From positions 1-26,100 of the forward strand of contig JBKDJY010000067.1 in assembly GCA_046345275.1 (NCBI GenBank): a stretch of 26,100 nt of DNA, in the 5' to 3' direction. The stretch's first letter is position 1, and each line of letters opens with the position of its first letter. The notes beneath the pieces were generated by a model. It did not search any database, was not told the DNA's origin, and worked only from the letters and a program-made list of their open reading frames with translations. This document shows positions 1 through 10,100 of the stretch, one piece after another. This DNA is from UBA4416 sp046345275 (GTDB lineage Bacteria; Bacteroidota; Bacteroidia; B-17B0; Aurantibacillaceae). The position numbers were made by a program, and so were the translations under genes.

Positions 1-117
1 TTCTTTTGCTATTCTATGGCTGATGGCATCTACAATTTACTCAAATCATCTAACGCACCTATTAATAAAAAATCAAAACCGCCCAATGAGTTCCAATTAT
101 TTTTTAACTTTGATTAG
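1..117 (+). CDS. 3' end of an unidentified gene (partial)
   Basis: Reading frame 1 is open from the first base to a TAG at 115-117, giving 38 codons that end ...NEFQLFFNFD. The composition is protein-like (mixed polar and hydrophobic, no low complexity), and the frame stops about 80 bp before the typA promoter, as the tail of an upstream gene would. No family is recognisable from so short a piece. An aromatic-rich end such as LFFNFD is sometimes seen on outer-membrane proteins, but that is only a hint. It could also be a chance open frame. Confidence 0.4.
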   Translation, partial: FFCYSMADGIYNLLKSSNAPINKKSKPPNEFQLFFNFD

Positions 118-195
118 AATAATGGGGAAACTCCAGTGAACTTAATAAATTAATCTTAATTTAACTTTAAACGCTAACATTTTCAGCAAGATAAA

Positions 196-226
196 TTGCT
201 TTCTCCTTTAAATTTACCTACTTTTG
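196..226 (+). promoter_or_regulatory. Bacteroidota-type promoter of typA
   Basis: A perfect -7 element TACTTTTG (TAnnTTTG consensus) lies at 219-226. An imperfect -33 element ATTG (consensus TTTG) lies at 196-199, giving a 19-bp spacer. Transcription would begin near 233, leaving a leader of roughly 13 nt before the typA ATG at 246. There is no purine-rich Shine-Dalgarno sequence, as is usual in this phylum. Confidence 0.6.
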
Positions 227-245
227 CGCCCTTATTTTATATAAC

Positions 246-2057
246 ATGTCAGAAATTAGAAATATTGCCATCATTGCCCATGTCGATCACGGGAAAACAA
301 CTTTAGTAGATAAAATTTTACACCAATGTAATTTGTTTCGAGAAAATCAAGCATCAGGAGAATTAATCCTTGATAACAATGATTTAGAGCGTGAACGTGG
401 CATTACCATTTTGGCTAAAAATGTTTCGGTGACTTATAAAGGAACTAAAATTAATATTATTGACACGCCAGGCCATGCCGATTTTGGAGGAGAAGTTGAA
501 CGAACATTAAATATGGCGGATGGCGTAATTTTGTTAGTAGATGCTTTTGAAGGACCTATGCCTCAAACACGTTTTGTAACTCAAAAAGCAATTGCAGCAG
601 GTAAGAAAGCCATTGTGGTTATAAATAAAGTTGACAAACCGAACTGTCGCCCTGAAGAAGTGCATGATCAGGTATTTGATTTATTTTTTAATTTAAATGC
701 AACAGAAGATCAACTAAATTTCCCCACCGTGTTTGGTTCGAGCAAGCAAGGTTGGATGGGCTCCGATTATAAAACACCAACAACTGACATTACGCATTTG
801 TTAGATGTTATTTTAGAAAATATACCGACAGCACCTGAGCGTGTTGGCACCTTGCAAATTCAAATTACTTCTTTAGATTATTCATCGTTTATCGGTCGTA
901 TCGCTGTTGGTCGTGTTTTCAGGGGTATTATCAAAGAAAATATGCCAGTTTCCGTTGTAAAACGGGATGGCCGAATTCAAAAATCTCGCATTAAAGAATT
1001 ATATGTTTTTGAAGGATTAGGCAAAATTAAAGTTACAGAAGTGCAAACAGGCGACATCTGCGCATTTACGGGTATTGAGGGATTTGAAATTGGCGATACA
1101 GTTGCTGATTTTGAAAAGCCAGAAGCCATGCCAACCATGAAAATTGATGAACCAACCATGAGCATGTTGTTCACCATCAATAATTCTCCCTTTTTTGGTA
1201 AAGATGGAAAGTTTGTAACTTCAAGACACTTGCGTGACCGCTTATTTAAAGAGTTAGAAAAAAACTTAGCCATGCGCGTTGAAGAAACTTCTTCTCCCGA
1301 CTCATATTTAGTTTTTGGTCGTGGCATTCTTCATTTATCAGTTTTGATTGAAACCATGCGCCGTGAAGGATATGAGCTTCAGTTGGGCCAGCCTCAGGTT
1401 ATTGTAAAGGAAATTGACGGAAAGAAATGTGAACCGATAGAAGTTTTAACCGTTGATGTTCCTCAGGAATCGGCTTCCAAAGTGATTGATTTAGTTACGC
1501 AACGTAAAGGTAATTTATTGATTATGGAAGCGAAAGGCGACTTAACACATATTGAATTTGAAATTCCATCGCGTGGCATCATCGGTTTGCGAAATAATGT
1601 TTTAACGGCTACTGCTGGTGAAGCCATTATGGCACATCGATTTAAAGATTACGAACCTTGGAAAGGCCCTATTCCTAGTCGCATTGCGGGGGTATTAATT
1701 TCAAAAGATAAAGGAACGGCAGTTGCTTATTCCATTGATAAATTACAAGATCGCGGAAAGTTTTTTGTTGAAGCAGGTGATGAAATTTATCCAGGAATGA
1801 TTATTGGCGAGCACATTAGACCCGATGATTTAGTGGTAAATATTTGCACGGAAAAACAATTAACCAACATGCGCGCATCTGGTACAGACGATAAAATGAG
1901 AATTGTACCAAAAATAAATTTCAGTTTAGAAGAAGCCATGGAATATATTCAAGGAGATGAATACGTTGAAATCACGCCAACATTTATTCGTTTGCGTAAA
2001 ATATACTTGGATGAAAATGAACGCAAGCGATTTGGGAAACAGTTGGTTAATAGCTAA
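246..2057 (+). CDS. typA: Ribosome-associated translational GTPase TypA/BipA
   Basis: TypA/BipA is an EF-G-like GTPase that binds the 70S ribosome and helps ribosome assembly and stress or cold adaptation. At 603 aa it has the family's normal length. The G-domain motifs are all visible: G1 AHVDHGKT (residues 11-18), G2 RGIT (51-54), G3 DTPGH (73-77), G4 NKVD (127-130) and a G5-like SSKQG near 165. Domain II, an EF-G-like alpha/beta domain (about 300-385), and the TypA-specific C-terminal region (with EIPSRGIIGLR and GEHIRPDDL motifs) follow. The start at ATG 246 fits the family's usual N-terminus (MSEIRNIAIIAH). It appears monocistronic, with its own promoter just upstream and a weak hairpin after the stop. 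Confidence 0.97.
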   Translation: MSEIRNIAIIAHVDHGKTTLVDKILHQCNLFRENQASGELILDNNDLERERGITILAKNVSVTYKGTKINIIDTPGHADFGGEVERTLNMADGVILLVDAFEGPMPQTRFVTQKAIAAGKKAIVVINKVDKPNCRPEEVHDQVFDLFFNLNATEDQLNFPTVFGSSKQGWMGSDYKTPTTDITHLLDVILENIPTAPERVGTLQIQITSLDYSSFIGRIAVGRVFRGIIKENMPVSVVKRDGRIQKSRIKELYVFEGLGKIKVTEVQTGDICAFTGIEGFEIGDTVADFEKPEAMPTMKIDEPTMSMLFTINNSPFFGKDGKFVTSRHLRDRLFKELEKNLAMRVEETSSPDSYLVFGRGILHLSVLIETMRREGYELQLGQPQVIVKEIDGKKCEPIEVLTVDVPQESASKVIDLVTQRKGNLLIMEAKGDLTHIEFEIPSRGIIGLRNNVLTATAGEAIMAHRFKDYEPWKGPIPSRIAGVLISKDKGTAVAYSIDKLQDRGKFFVEAGDEIYPGMIIGEHIRPDDLVVNICTEKQLTNMRASGTDDKMRIVPKINFSLEEAMEYIQGDEYVEITPTFIRLRKIYLDENERKRFGKQLVNS

Positions 2058-2125
2058 GATCTATTTGGTTGATGCGTTTTTAAATCTTTGATGTCTAAGA
2101 ATTTTTCGCCTATTTTTTAAATTTT

Positions 2126-2152
2126 AACCTAAAATGGGGTTCAGATTTTTTT
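2126..2152 (+). terminator. Weak hairpin plus T-run downstream of typA
   Basis: AACCT (2126-2130) can pair with GGGTT (2137-2141), including one G-T pair, around a 6-nt loop; a run of seven Ts follows at 2146-2152. The stem is only 5 bp, so this is a tentative intrinsic terminator for typA. Confidence 0.3.
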
Positions 2153-2233
2153 GTTTGCATAAAGTTTTAAAAACAGTTTTCGTATTCGTATATTCACAAC
2201 TTTATTACAAACTTATCAAAGCCATCATTAAAG

Positions 2234-2683
2234 TTGAAACCTTCCTTTGACACCATTTATATGGAGTTAGCTGAAAAATTAGCGCTCCGTTCACATTGTG
2301 TGAAGGCGCAAGTTGGTGCGGTTTTAGCCAAAGATACGCGGATTGTTTCTTTGGGATACAACGGTCCTCCTGCAGGCACGCATAATTGTGATGTAGAATG
2401 GCCAACAGAAGGTTGCGCCAGAGACAGCAAAGGAAGCTGCTCTTTAGCACTTCATGCCGAACAAAACGCTATTTTATATGCAGTAAAAAACAACACATCC
2501 ATTGATGGGTCAACTTTATATGTGACACTTTCACCTTGTATAGCTTGTGCCAGGGTTATCTATACAACGGGAATAAAAAAAGTTTTTTTTAAAAACAGTT
2601 ACGCTGATTTTAAAAAAATCCCAAGTGACGAAGGAGTTGAATTTCTTAAAAAATTTGGTGTTGAGGTCATTCATTATAAATAA
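2234..2683 (+). CDS. Deoxycytidylate (dCMP) deaminase, ComEB-like
   Basis: This zinc-dependent cytosolic deaminase converts dCMP to dUMP, feeding dTMP synthesis. The 149-aa protein carries the cytidine-deaminase-fold zinc site: HAE (H74, catalytic E76) and PCxxC (C102, C105). It also has the dCMP-deaminase-specific segment GYNGPPAGTHNC (41-52) and the Cys-rich stretch around EGCARDSKGSC that distinguishes this family from cytidine or tRNA adenosine deaminases. The chosen start is a TTG at 2234: it is the only start codon that keeps the conserved N-terminal PSFD..YMELA helix, the next ATG being at 2261, after that segment has begun. It lies 18 bp upstream of the next gene, so the two are probably co-transcribed. 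Confidence 0.93.
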   Translation: MKPSFDTIYMELAEKLALRSHCVKAQVGAVLAKDTRIVSLGYNGPPAGTHNCDVEWPTEGCARDSKGSCSLALHAEQNAILYAVKNNTSIDGSTLYVTLSPCIACARVIYTTGIKKVFFKNSYADFKKIPSDEGVEFLKKFGVEVIHYK

Positions 2684-2701
2684 CTTTTAAATTTCATAAC
2701 T

Positions 2702-3061
2702 ATGTTTTCAAAATTTGTTTTATCTATTTTTTTTGCATCAATTTTTATTAATAACGGTTTAGCGCAAGATGGCGGAGGCCCTCCTAAAAAAGACCAGTCA
2801 AATAGTGGTGGAAAATCTTCTCGAAAAAAATGGAAAGAAGAGCGGGCTGCAAAAAGAGCGGAAGAAAAAAGAATTCAAAGCCACCATGATCACACCCAAA
2901 CAAAAGCGGTAAGAAAGCGAATGAAACGAAGCAAAGTCATTGCTCAACGAAACAATGACAATAAAAGAGCGCCATTTTTTGAGCGACTCTTCAATAAACA
3001 AGGTACACGAAAAGCCAACAGACAGCCAAAAGAGAGAAAATCTAAGATTAAAGGAAATTAG
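2702..3061 (+). CDS. Small exported Lys/Arg-rich protein, function unknown
   Basis: I do not recognise a characterised family. Residues 1-21 form a signal peptide ending in GLA-QD. The mature ~98 residues are strongly basic, with a helical K/R/E-rich block (about 42-75), a histidine patch HHDH (61-64), and the segments TKAVRKRMKRSK and RAPFFERLF. There are no cysteines. Similar short basic proteins with a KAVRKRM-type core occur in Bacteroidota genomes as hypothetical proteins. The 18-bp gap to the dCMP deaminase suggests co-transcription, though a functional link is not implied. The high charge could suit binding to nucleic acid, LPS or other anionic surface polymers, but this is speculation. 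Confidence 0.7.
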   Translation: MFSKFVLSIFFASIFINNGLAQDGGGPPKKDQSNSGGKSSRKKWKEERAAKRAEEKRIQSHHDHTQTKAVRKRMKRSKVIAQRNNDNKRAPFFERLFNKQGTRKANRQPKERKSKIKGN

Positions 3062-3277
3062 AACCTAAAACTTTGACGGCATAAATTTAAGCGCTGAATT
3101 AAAAAAATAGACTTTACCACTTATCATCAAAAACCAACCATTTATTAAAACGAAGCTCCCAAATGGAAATAAGTGAGCGTCTGAAAACGATTTAAGCTAT
3201 ACTTTCGTCTTAAATAAATAAATTAGTAACAAAAAAATTTTAATTACACCATATCATAGCGTTAAAAAAATAAAAAA

Positions 3278-3308
3278 TTTGCATCCACTTTCTTTTTTTA
3301 TATATTTA
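3278..3308 (+). promoter_or_regulatory. Promoter of the TonB-receptor / secreted protein / PorV-like cassette
   Basis: TTTG at 3278-3281 and TATATTTA at 3301-3308 are separated by exactly 19 bp, matching the Bacteroidota -33/-7 pattern (TTTG-N19-TAnnTTTG) with one mismatch in the last base. The predicted start near 3315 leaves a ~35-nt leader before ATG 3351. The remainder of the 3062-3350 gap is AT-rich and shows nothing else I can support. Confidence 0.6.
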
Positions 3309-3350
3309 TCGGCTCTAAAAAACATAGAACTTTAATTTAAAACTAATTAT

Positions 3351-6300
3351 ATGTTAAAAAAACTTTACTTATCCATTGTCGCCATTTTTACATTGAGCTA
3401 CTCTTTAATTTCTCAAACCTCTGGTGGAATTAAAGTCTTATTAAAAGACAAAAACAACGGCGAGGCCATTCCCTTTGCCAATGTCGTTGTGTATCAAAAC
3501 GGAGCGCAAGTTGCAGCTGGAACTACTGACATCGACGGATATGCAGTTATTAAACCTTTATACCCTGGTAAATATGATATCAAAGGGGTATACGTGGGTT
3601 ATCAAACAACAGAAATAAAAGGCGTTAATGTCAGTGACTTAAAAACAACCTATTTAGATATTTTACTAGATAGTGGCGAAGGTGTAAAACTTGATGAAGT
3701 TCAAATTGTGGCCTATCAGGAACCATTGATAGATCCAGATGAAAAATCGGGAGGAACAGTTACCCGCGAGGAGTATCAAAATATGGCAACAAAGGATATC
3801 AGTTCTGTGGCCGCTACCACGGCTGGCGTATTTCAAGCAGATGAGGGGAGCGCTTTAAATGTAAGAGGTGGACGTTCCAACAATACAACGATTTTTGTGG
3901 ATGGGATAAAGATCATTGGAGCCGCAGGTCTACCTCAGCAGGGAGTTGAGCAAATTAATGTTATCACCGGGGGTTTACCAGCCCAATATGGTGACGCAAC
4001 CTCAGGGGTGATTTCAGTAACAACCCGTGGCCCCCAACCCAAATTCTTTGGAGGCGTTGAATTGATTTCTTCTCAATTAACAGATAAATATGGCTATAAC
4101 TCTTTGGGTTTTTCGGTGGGTGGACCAGTTTGGCAGAAAAAAGATTCTTTGGGAAATAAAAGCCCTGTGATAGGATTTGTTTTATTTGGTCAAGGGACTT
4201 ATCAAAAAGATCCAGACCCTTCTTATAATAAGGTCTATAAAATAAAGGATGATAAGCTGAAAGAAGTTGAAGATAAACCTTTGATTCCTTCTCCAACGGG
4301 GACAGGCTTTATCCCTGCTTTACTTTATATTACCAATAAGGATGTTGAAAGGGTAAGTGCCCGACAAAATGTGGCTGCCAGAGGCATCCAATTAAATGGA
4401 AAACTTGATTTTAAAATATCCCCAAACACAAATTTAACTCTTGGTGGGGCATTTGACTATGGAAATGCACATGGTTATGAATATAACTATTCTTTATTCA
4501 ATCCTCAAAATAACCCACAAGCTATTAGCACAACATATAGGGGCTATGCAAACATCCGTCAAAAATTTGGCACGGTTCAAACTGCAGCAGAAAAAGAGAA
4601 AGCCCAATCTTTGGTGTCAAATGCTTATTTCACGTTTTTAGCGTCTTACGAGCAATCAAAATCCAAAACCCAAGATGATACCCATAAAGACAAATTATTT
4701 AATTACGGCTATATTGGAAAATTTAATGCGACAGTGGATACTGGCATCAATCGGTATCAATTTCACACACCAGCAAATAAAACGGATAGTGCATATTTTA
4801 TTTTTGGGGGGAGACAAATTAGCAATGTCACGTTTGAAAGAAGTGAAGCAAATGCCACTGCTGCCAATTATACCTCTCAGTTATACGATTATTTTCCTTC
4901 ATTCAGCAGCATTCAAGCCATCCAAACCAATTATGGATTTGTTAATGGGGATAGACCTGCTAATATTTATAGTTTATTTTCAGCTACTGGTCGTCAGTAT
5001 AATGGTTATGGCATTAGTGATACTAGGCAGTTGCGCTTTGCCTCCAATTTTTCGGCCGACATTAAAAATCATGCCATCATGGTGGGCGTAGAGTACGATC
5101 AAAGAAATCAATCTGGATACAGTGTATCGCCAATCGGATTATGGGAACGGATGCGGCAAATTACCAATACACATTTAACCACCCTTGATCCTAACGTAAA
5201 TAATTTGGTACTAGTGCCAGAATACAGTGCTTTAGGGGTTGGGAATTTTTATTATAGACGTTATGTTTATGATTCCGAAAAACAAAGTCAATTTGATAAA
5301 TCCATTCGCGAAAGCATGGGCTTGGCAGCAAACAACCAATCCTACATAAATACAGATGCCCTTAACCCAAATGATTTAAACTTATCTATGTTTAGCGCAT
5401 CTGATTTATTAAACAAAGGGGTTTCTCCCTTGGTAAATTATTGGGGGTATGATTATTTAGGGAATAAGGATCATAATAACACTTCTTTAGATGGTTTTTT
5501 AAATAACAAGGATGATAAAGGAAATCAAACCTTAAGTGTAGGGGGTTTTAAACCAATTTATGTAGCTGGGTTTATACAAGATAAATTTGATTATAAAGAC
5601 ATTAAATTTAATATTGGTGTGCGCGTGGATCGTTTTGATGCGAACCAAAAGGTATTAAAGGATAAATATTTATTGCAAGAAGCCTATACGGCAGGTGAAA
5701 AATCAGCAGGCAATCCTGCCAACATAAAAGATGATTATGTGGTTTATGTTGATAATCCGAGTAGTTCTAACCCCATCATTACAGGATATAGAAATGGTAA
5801 AACCTGGTATAACGCCGAGGGAAAAGAAGTTACAGATCCTACAGCTTTGGCAGTAGACGGAAAAGTGACCCCATGGTTAAAAGATGTTGATTTTGCATCT
5901 AAAAACGCCTTTAGTGTAAATGCCTTTAAGGATTACAAACCGCAAATAAATGTAATGCCAAGGATTGCCTTGTCTTTTCCGATTTCTGATGTGGCTAAAT
6001 TTTCAGCGCACTACGATATTTTAACGCAGCGGCCTAGTGGTGCAAACACGCGCTTTGACCCAAAAGATTATTATTTCATTAATTCTACCTCGAGTTTACC
6101 TTTTATACCTAATTCAAATTTACTGCCTGAAAAAACCATCGACTACGAGTTGGGCTATGACCAAATTTTGAATGAAAAGAAAAATGCAGTGTTAAAAATT
6201 AAAGCTTTTTATCGAGAAATTAAAAACCAAATACAGGTTATTAGGGTGAATCAAGCCTATCCTAAATCATATTTAACACAAGATAATATTGATTTTGGCA

Positions 6301-7037
6301 CCGTAAAAGGTTTAACCTTCGAATTTCAAATGCGTCGAACGAATGGCTTGCAATTTGATGCAAATTACACTTTACAATTTGCAGATGGTTCGGGTTCAAA
6401 TGCAGGTTCTGGTGCCAATTTAGCAACTTCAGGGCAACCCAATTTAAGAATCACCTTGCCTTTGGATTATGATCAGCGCCACAATTTGGTGTTTATATTT
6501 GATTACCGATTTGGCGAAGGAAAAGATTATAGAGGGCCACACTTTAATAGAAACAGCAAAGGCACCCAGCAAACCATTCAAATATTCCAAAATGTAGGTG
6601 CAAACTTACAGTTTTTATTTGGCTCTGGAACCCCTTTTGACAGATACCAAACGGCAGCACCTGTTGGCGGACGAACTTCAATTTTTGGAACCAAAAATGG
6701 CTCCATCAAACCTTGGCAGTTCCGTTCCAATCTCAGGATTGATAAAAACATTCAATTAACTTGGGCTAAAAAGGAAGGGGAAAAACAAAAAACAGCTAAC
6801 TTAAACATTTATGTGGCAGTGTTAAATCTATTTAATACCCGTAATATTTTAAATGTTTATGGTTTTACAGGTAATCCTGACGACGATGGGTATTTGAATT
6901 CAGCAATAGGCCAGCAAGCAGTAAATAGCAATTTTAGCCCTCAGGGCTATACCGATCAATACAACATCTTCATCAATAGCCCATTTAATTATTCACGTCC
7001 ACGCACCATCAGAATTGGCGTACAGTTAGATTTTTAA
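3351..7037 (+). CDS. TonB-dependent-receptor-like outer membrane protein with N-terminal carboxypeptidase-regulatory-like domain
   Basis: The 1228-aa protein is predicted to sit in the outer membrane. Residues 1-21 form a signal peptide (ending LIS-QTS). A carboxypeptidase-D-regulatory-like beta-sandwich follows at about 25-107 (EAIPFANVVVY, GTTDIDGYAVI, GKYDIKGVYVGYQ). The plug domain spans about 140-225 (ALNVRGGRSNNTTIFVDGIKI, ITGGLPAQYGDATSGVISVTTRG). A long beta-barrel runs to an aromatic terminus, RIGVQLDF, a typical BAM recognition end. No clear TonB box is visible. It lacks SusC-specific features and no SusD is adjacent. The substrate is unknown; the neighbours (a giant secreted protein and a PorV-type barrel) suggest a role at the cell surface together with them rather than ordinary glycan uptake. 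Confidence 0.88.
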   Translation: MLKKLYLSIVAIFTLSYSLISQTSGGIKVLLKDKNNGEAIPFANVVVYQNGAQVAAGTTDIDGYAVIKPLYPGKYDIKGVYVGYQTTEIKGVNVSDLKTTYLDILLDSGEGVKLDEVQIVAYQEPLIDPDEKSGGTVTREEYQNMATKDISSVAATTAGVFQADEGSALNVRGGRSNNTTIFVDGIKIIGAAGLPQQGVEQINVITGGLPAQYGDATSGVISVTTRGPQPKFFGGVELISSQLTDKYGYNSLGFSVGGPVWQKKDSLGNKSPVIGFVLFGQGTYQKDPDPSYNKVYKIKDDKLKEVEDKPLIPSPTGTGFIPALLYITNKDVERVSARQNVAARGIQLNGKLDFKISPNTNLTLGGAFDYGNAHGYEYNYSLFNPQNNPQAISTTYRGYANIRQKFGTVQTAAEKEKAQSLVSNAYFTFLASYEQSKSKTQDDTHKDKLFNYGYIGKFNATVDTGINRYQFHTPANKTDSAYFIFGGRQISNVTFERSEANATAANYTSQLYDYFPSFSSIQAIQTNYGFVNGDRPANIYSLFSATGRQYNGYGISDTRQLRFASNFSADIKNHAIMVGVEYDQRNQSGYSVSPIGLWERMRQITNTHLTTLDPNVNNLVLVPEYSALGVGNFYYRRYVYDSEKQSQFDKSIRESMGLAANNQSYINTDALNPNDLNLSMFSASDLLNKGVSPLVNYWGYDYLGNKDHNNTSLDGFLNNKDDKGNQTLSVGGFKPIYVAGFIQDKFDYKDIKFNIGVRVDRFDANQKVLKDKYLLQEAYTAGEKSAGNPANIKDDYVVYVDNPSSSNPIITGYRNGKTWYNAEGKEVTDPTALAVDGKVTPWLKDVDFASKNAFSVNAFKDYKPQINVMPRIALSFPISDVAKFSAHYDILTQRPSGANTRFDPKDYYFINSTSSLPFIPNSNLLPEKTIDYELGYDQILNEKKNAVLKIKAFYREIKNQIQVIRVNQAYPKSYLTQDNIDFGTVKGLTFEFQMRRTNGLQFDANYTLQFADGSGSNAGSGANLATSGQPNLRITLPLDYDQRHNLVFIFDYRFGEGKDYRGPHFNRNSKGTQQTIQIFQNVGANLQFLFGSGTPFDRYQTAAPVGGRTSIFGTKNGSIKPWQFRSNLRIDKNIQLTWAKKEGEKQKTANLNIYVAVLNLFNTRNILNVYGFTGNPDDDGYLNSAIGQQAVNSNFSPQGYTDQYNIFINSPFNYSRPRTIRIGVQLDF

Positions 7038-7068
7038 TAAACATAGTAACATATAAATGAAAAACAAG

Positions 7069-7134
7069 TCATATGAAATACCCACGTTTGCCTAAAGCAC
7101 CAACACAAATGACTAAACTGGGTATTCCATATGA
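7069..7134 (+). repeat. 16-bp inverted repeat in the intercistronic gap of the surface cassette
   Basis: The left arm TCATATGAAATACCCA (7069-7084) and right arm TGGGTATTCCATATGA (7119-7134) are inverse complements with one mismatch, around a 34-nt loop. There is no T-run after it on the + strand, so it does not look like a terminator. An mRNA processing or stabilising hairpin, or a protein-binding site, is more likely. It occupies most of the 123-bp gap between the receptor gene and the large secreted-protein gene. Confidence 0.65.
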
Positions 7135-7160
7135 CAATAAAAAAACAATAATTTAGACAT

Positions 7161-10100
7161 ATGAATAAACGTTCGATCATTTTAGCTGCAACTTTAGCCG
7201 CTGCATTATTTGTAAATGCGAGGGAAACAGAAGGACTTGCTTTCCGCAAATCCAGTGTCAGCAAGGTGTTGGCTGGTTGCACACCGGCTCAATCTTCAGC
7301 CGAATTGGCCGTCAATAATGTAAGAACCATCATTTACTCAGGTTCTGATATGTGGTGGGATTTATTTGGTGGAGGAGGGGCTTATTATGTTATTCCAAAA
7401 GTGCAAGAACGGGCCAAATGGGTTAATTCCACTTTTGCGGGGAATGTATGGTTTGGAGGCCTCGATGTTGGTGGACAACTGAAAGTAGCCGCACAAACCT
7501 ATAGACAAGGAGGGGTTGACTTTTGGACGGGTCCATTGAGCACCATAGACGCATCCATTACCAGTGATATTTGTAAAAAATATGATAAATTATTTAAAAT
7601 AACGCGTAAAGAAGTTGATAATTTTGTTTTATCGGGAGGTGCCATTACACCAAATATCAGGGATTGGCCAGGCAATGGTGATTTGGCATTAAACCAAGAT
7701 CCGTATTTGGCTCCATGGGTCGACAAATTTGGTGTTGCTGGTGGCGATGGTGTTTATGAGCCAGAGCAAGGAGATTATCCATATTACGATGTTAATAATA
7801 ATGCAGGTAAAGATAACTTAGGTGTTTGTAAAGCCCGCGTGTTTGGTGATGAAACGCTTTGGTGGGTTTACAATGATAAAGGAGACATTCACCAAGCAAC
7901 GCAAAGTCCGGCCATCGGATTAGAAGTAAGGGCTCAGGCTTTTGCCTTTAAAACTACAGATGATATTAATAATGCAACTTTTTATAATTATCAAATCATC
8001 AATCGGTCTTCATTCAAATTGACCAAAACCTATATGACCGTATTTGTAGATGCTGATTTAGGCCAATATATGGATGATTATATTGGTTGTGATGTCAAAA
8101 GGGGTTTGGGATATATTTATAATGGCGATGCAATAGATCAAACCGAATTTGGCGTAAATGGCTATGGAGACTATATCCCTGCTTTTGGTTGTGATTTCTT
8201 TCAAGGGCCAATCAACACGACCAATGGAATAGATGATAATAATAATGGAAGTATAGATGAGGCAGGAGAACAAATGGGGATGAGTAAATTTTTCTACTTC
8301 AATAATAGTACAGCTGGGTTTGCACAGCAAACAACTGACCCTTCAAATTTTGTGCAGTATTATAATTACATGTCAGGTTTTTGGAGAGATGGTACACCTT
8401 TTACATGTGACGTCGCAAATGGCTATGGTGGCGCAGTACAAACATCATACATATTTCCAGGAGATACCTACTCAAATAGTCCCTGTGGCTCCACTCCTTG
8501 GGAAGAATCTGCTGTCCCAGGAGATAGAAGGTTTTTACAATCTTCCGGTCCATTTGATTTGGAGGCTGGCGCCGTTAATTTTGTAACTTATGGGATGCCT
8601 TGGGCAAAAGCAACTGCACCAAATTCTCCTAAGTCGGCTCTTCCTCTTTTAAAAACAGCGGATGATAAAGCACAAGCCTTATTTGACAACTGTTTTAAAG
8701 TGTTAAGCGGACCAGAAGCACCAGACATCACCATACAAGAATTAGAGAATGAATTAATCTTATATATGAGCAATAAACCAAGTTCAAACAATTACTTGAA
8801 TAGCTACAAAGAATTGGATCCAACCATCCTAGTTGATACCATTACGACAGTTACTTCTGGAACGACAACTACCACCCGCTTTAAAAATGTGGATAGATAC
8901 TATCGATTCGAAGGTTATAAAATTTATCAATTAAAAAATGATGGCGTTACCCAAGAAGATTTAAATGATCTTTCGAAAGCTAAATTGATTTTCAGTTGTG
9001 ATTTGAATAATGGGGTAAAAAGATTGGTAAATTACGAGTACGATGCAGAAAGCGCAGGCGATAAGGCAATTGTAAAAGCAGATGGAACTGATAATGGGAT
9101 TTCAACAACGTTCCGTTTTACAAAAGATGAATTTTCTCAATCGAGTGACAAAAAAGTCATCAATAACAAAACTTATTATTTTATTGCAGTTGCTTACGGC
9201 TATAATAACTGGGTTACATATAAGGAGGATGTCATTTGGACAGGATTAAATTCGCCCTGTTTGGAAGGTCAAAAGAAACCTTATTTGGAAGGTAGAAAGT
9301 CTAAAAAAGCTTATGGCATTCCGCATAACCCAGAAAATGAAAAATTTGGCACACAAGGGAACTCCTTTTATGGTTATGGGCCTAAAATTACACGCTATGA
9401 AGGATATGGAAATGGTGGAAATATACTTGACTTTACCCAAGAAACACTGGATAGAGTTGTAAATAATGAAGGAAGAACAGATGTTTTAACCTATGAAAAC
9501 GGAAAAGGACCCATTAACATTAGGGTGGTTGATCCGCTCAGTGTTCCAAACAGCAGTTTCACCATTCAGTTTATCAAGAAAAATTATTACAGTAATGAGG
9601 CAACTGCAACGGCTAACGCTTGTGTGTATGACATCAATAAGAAAGTGACATCGCGCAGTGCAGCCTTTGGCTCAATTTTAGGAGATAGTGTTACCTGGGT
9701 TTTAAAAGATGTAACCAATAACAAAGAATATGTGCCTTGCAAATCAATCAAATTGGGAGAGGAATTTTATTTCAGTGAAATAGGCTTATCCGTAAAAATA
9801 ACCCAGGTTGCTGACGTTGCCTCGCTTTCTTTTCCAGCTAATAGCGTTACGGATAACATTGTTGGTGCCAGTTCATTTTTAGGAGCCAGCATGACTTTCT
9901 CTGATCCTGAAAAAATTTGGTTAACTGGTGTAAGAGACGTTGATGGCACAAGCGGATCCAATTGGATAAGAGCGGGTTCTTTTGCAGCTGCAAATACGGC
10001 TGCTACGAATCAAAATCAAAACGATTATAATTTTCCTGACCCCCTCCATCTTCCAAATGGTAAACTATTTAATGACCCTGGTCAAGTATTTGAAGGTGTT

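Noticed and set aside
977..1327. 116-codon ORF antisense to typA
   Set aside because: Lies entirely within the conserved typA coding sequence and has no features of its own.
4441..5091. Two + strand ORFs inside the TonB-receptor gene
   Set aside because: Shadow frames; the receptor frame is intact and continuous through the region, with clear domain content.
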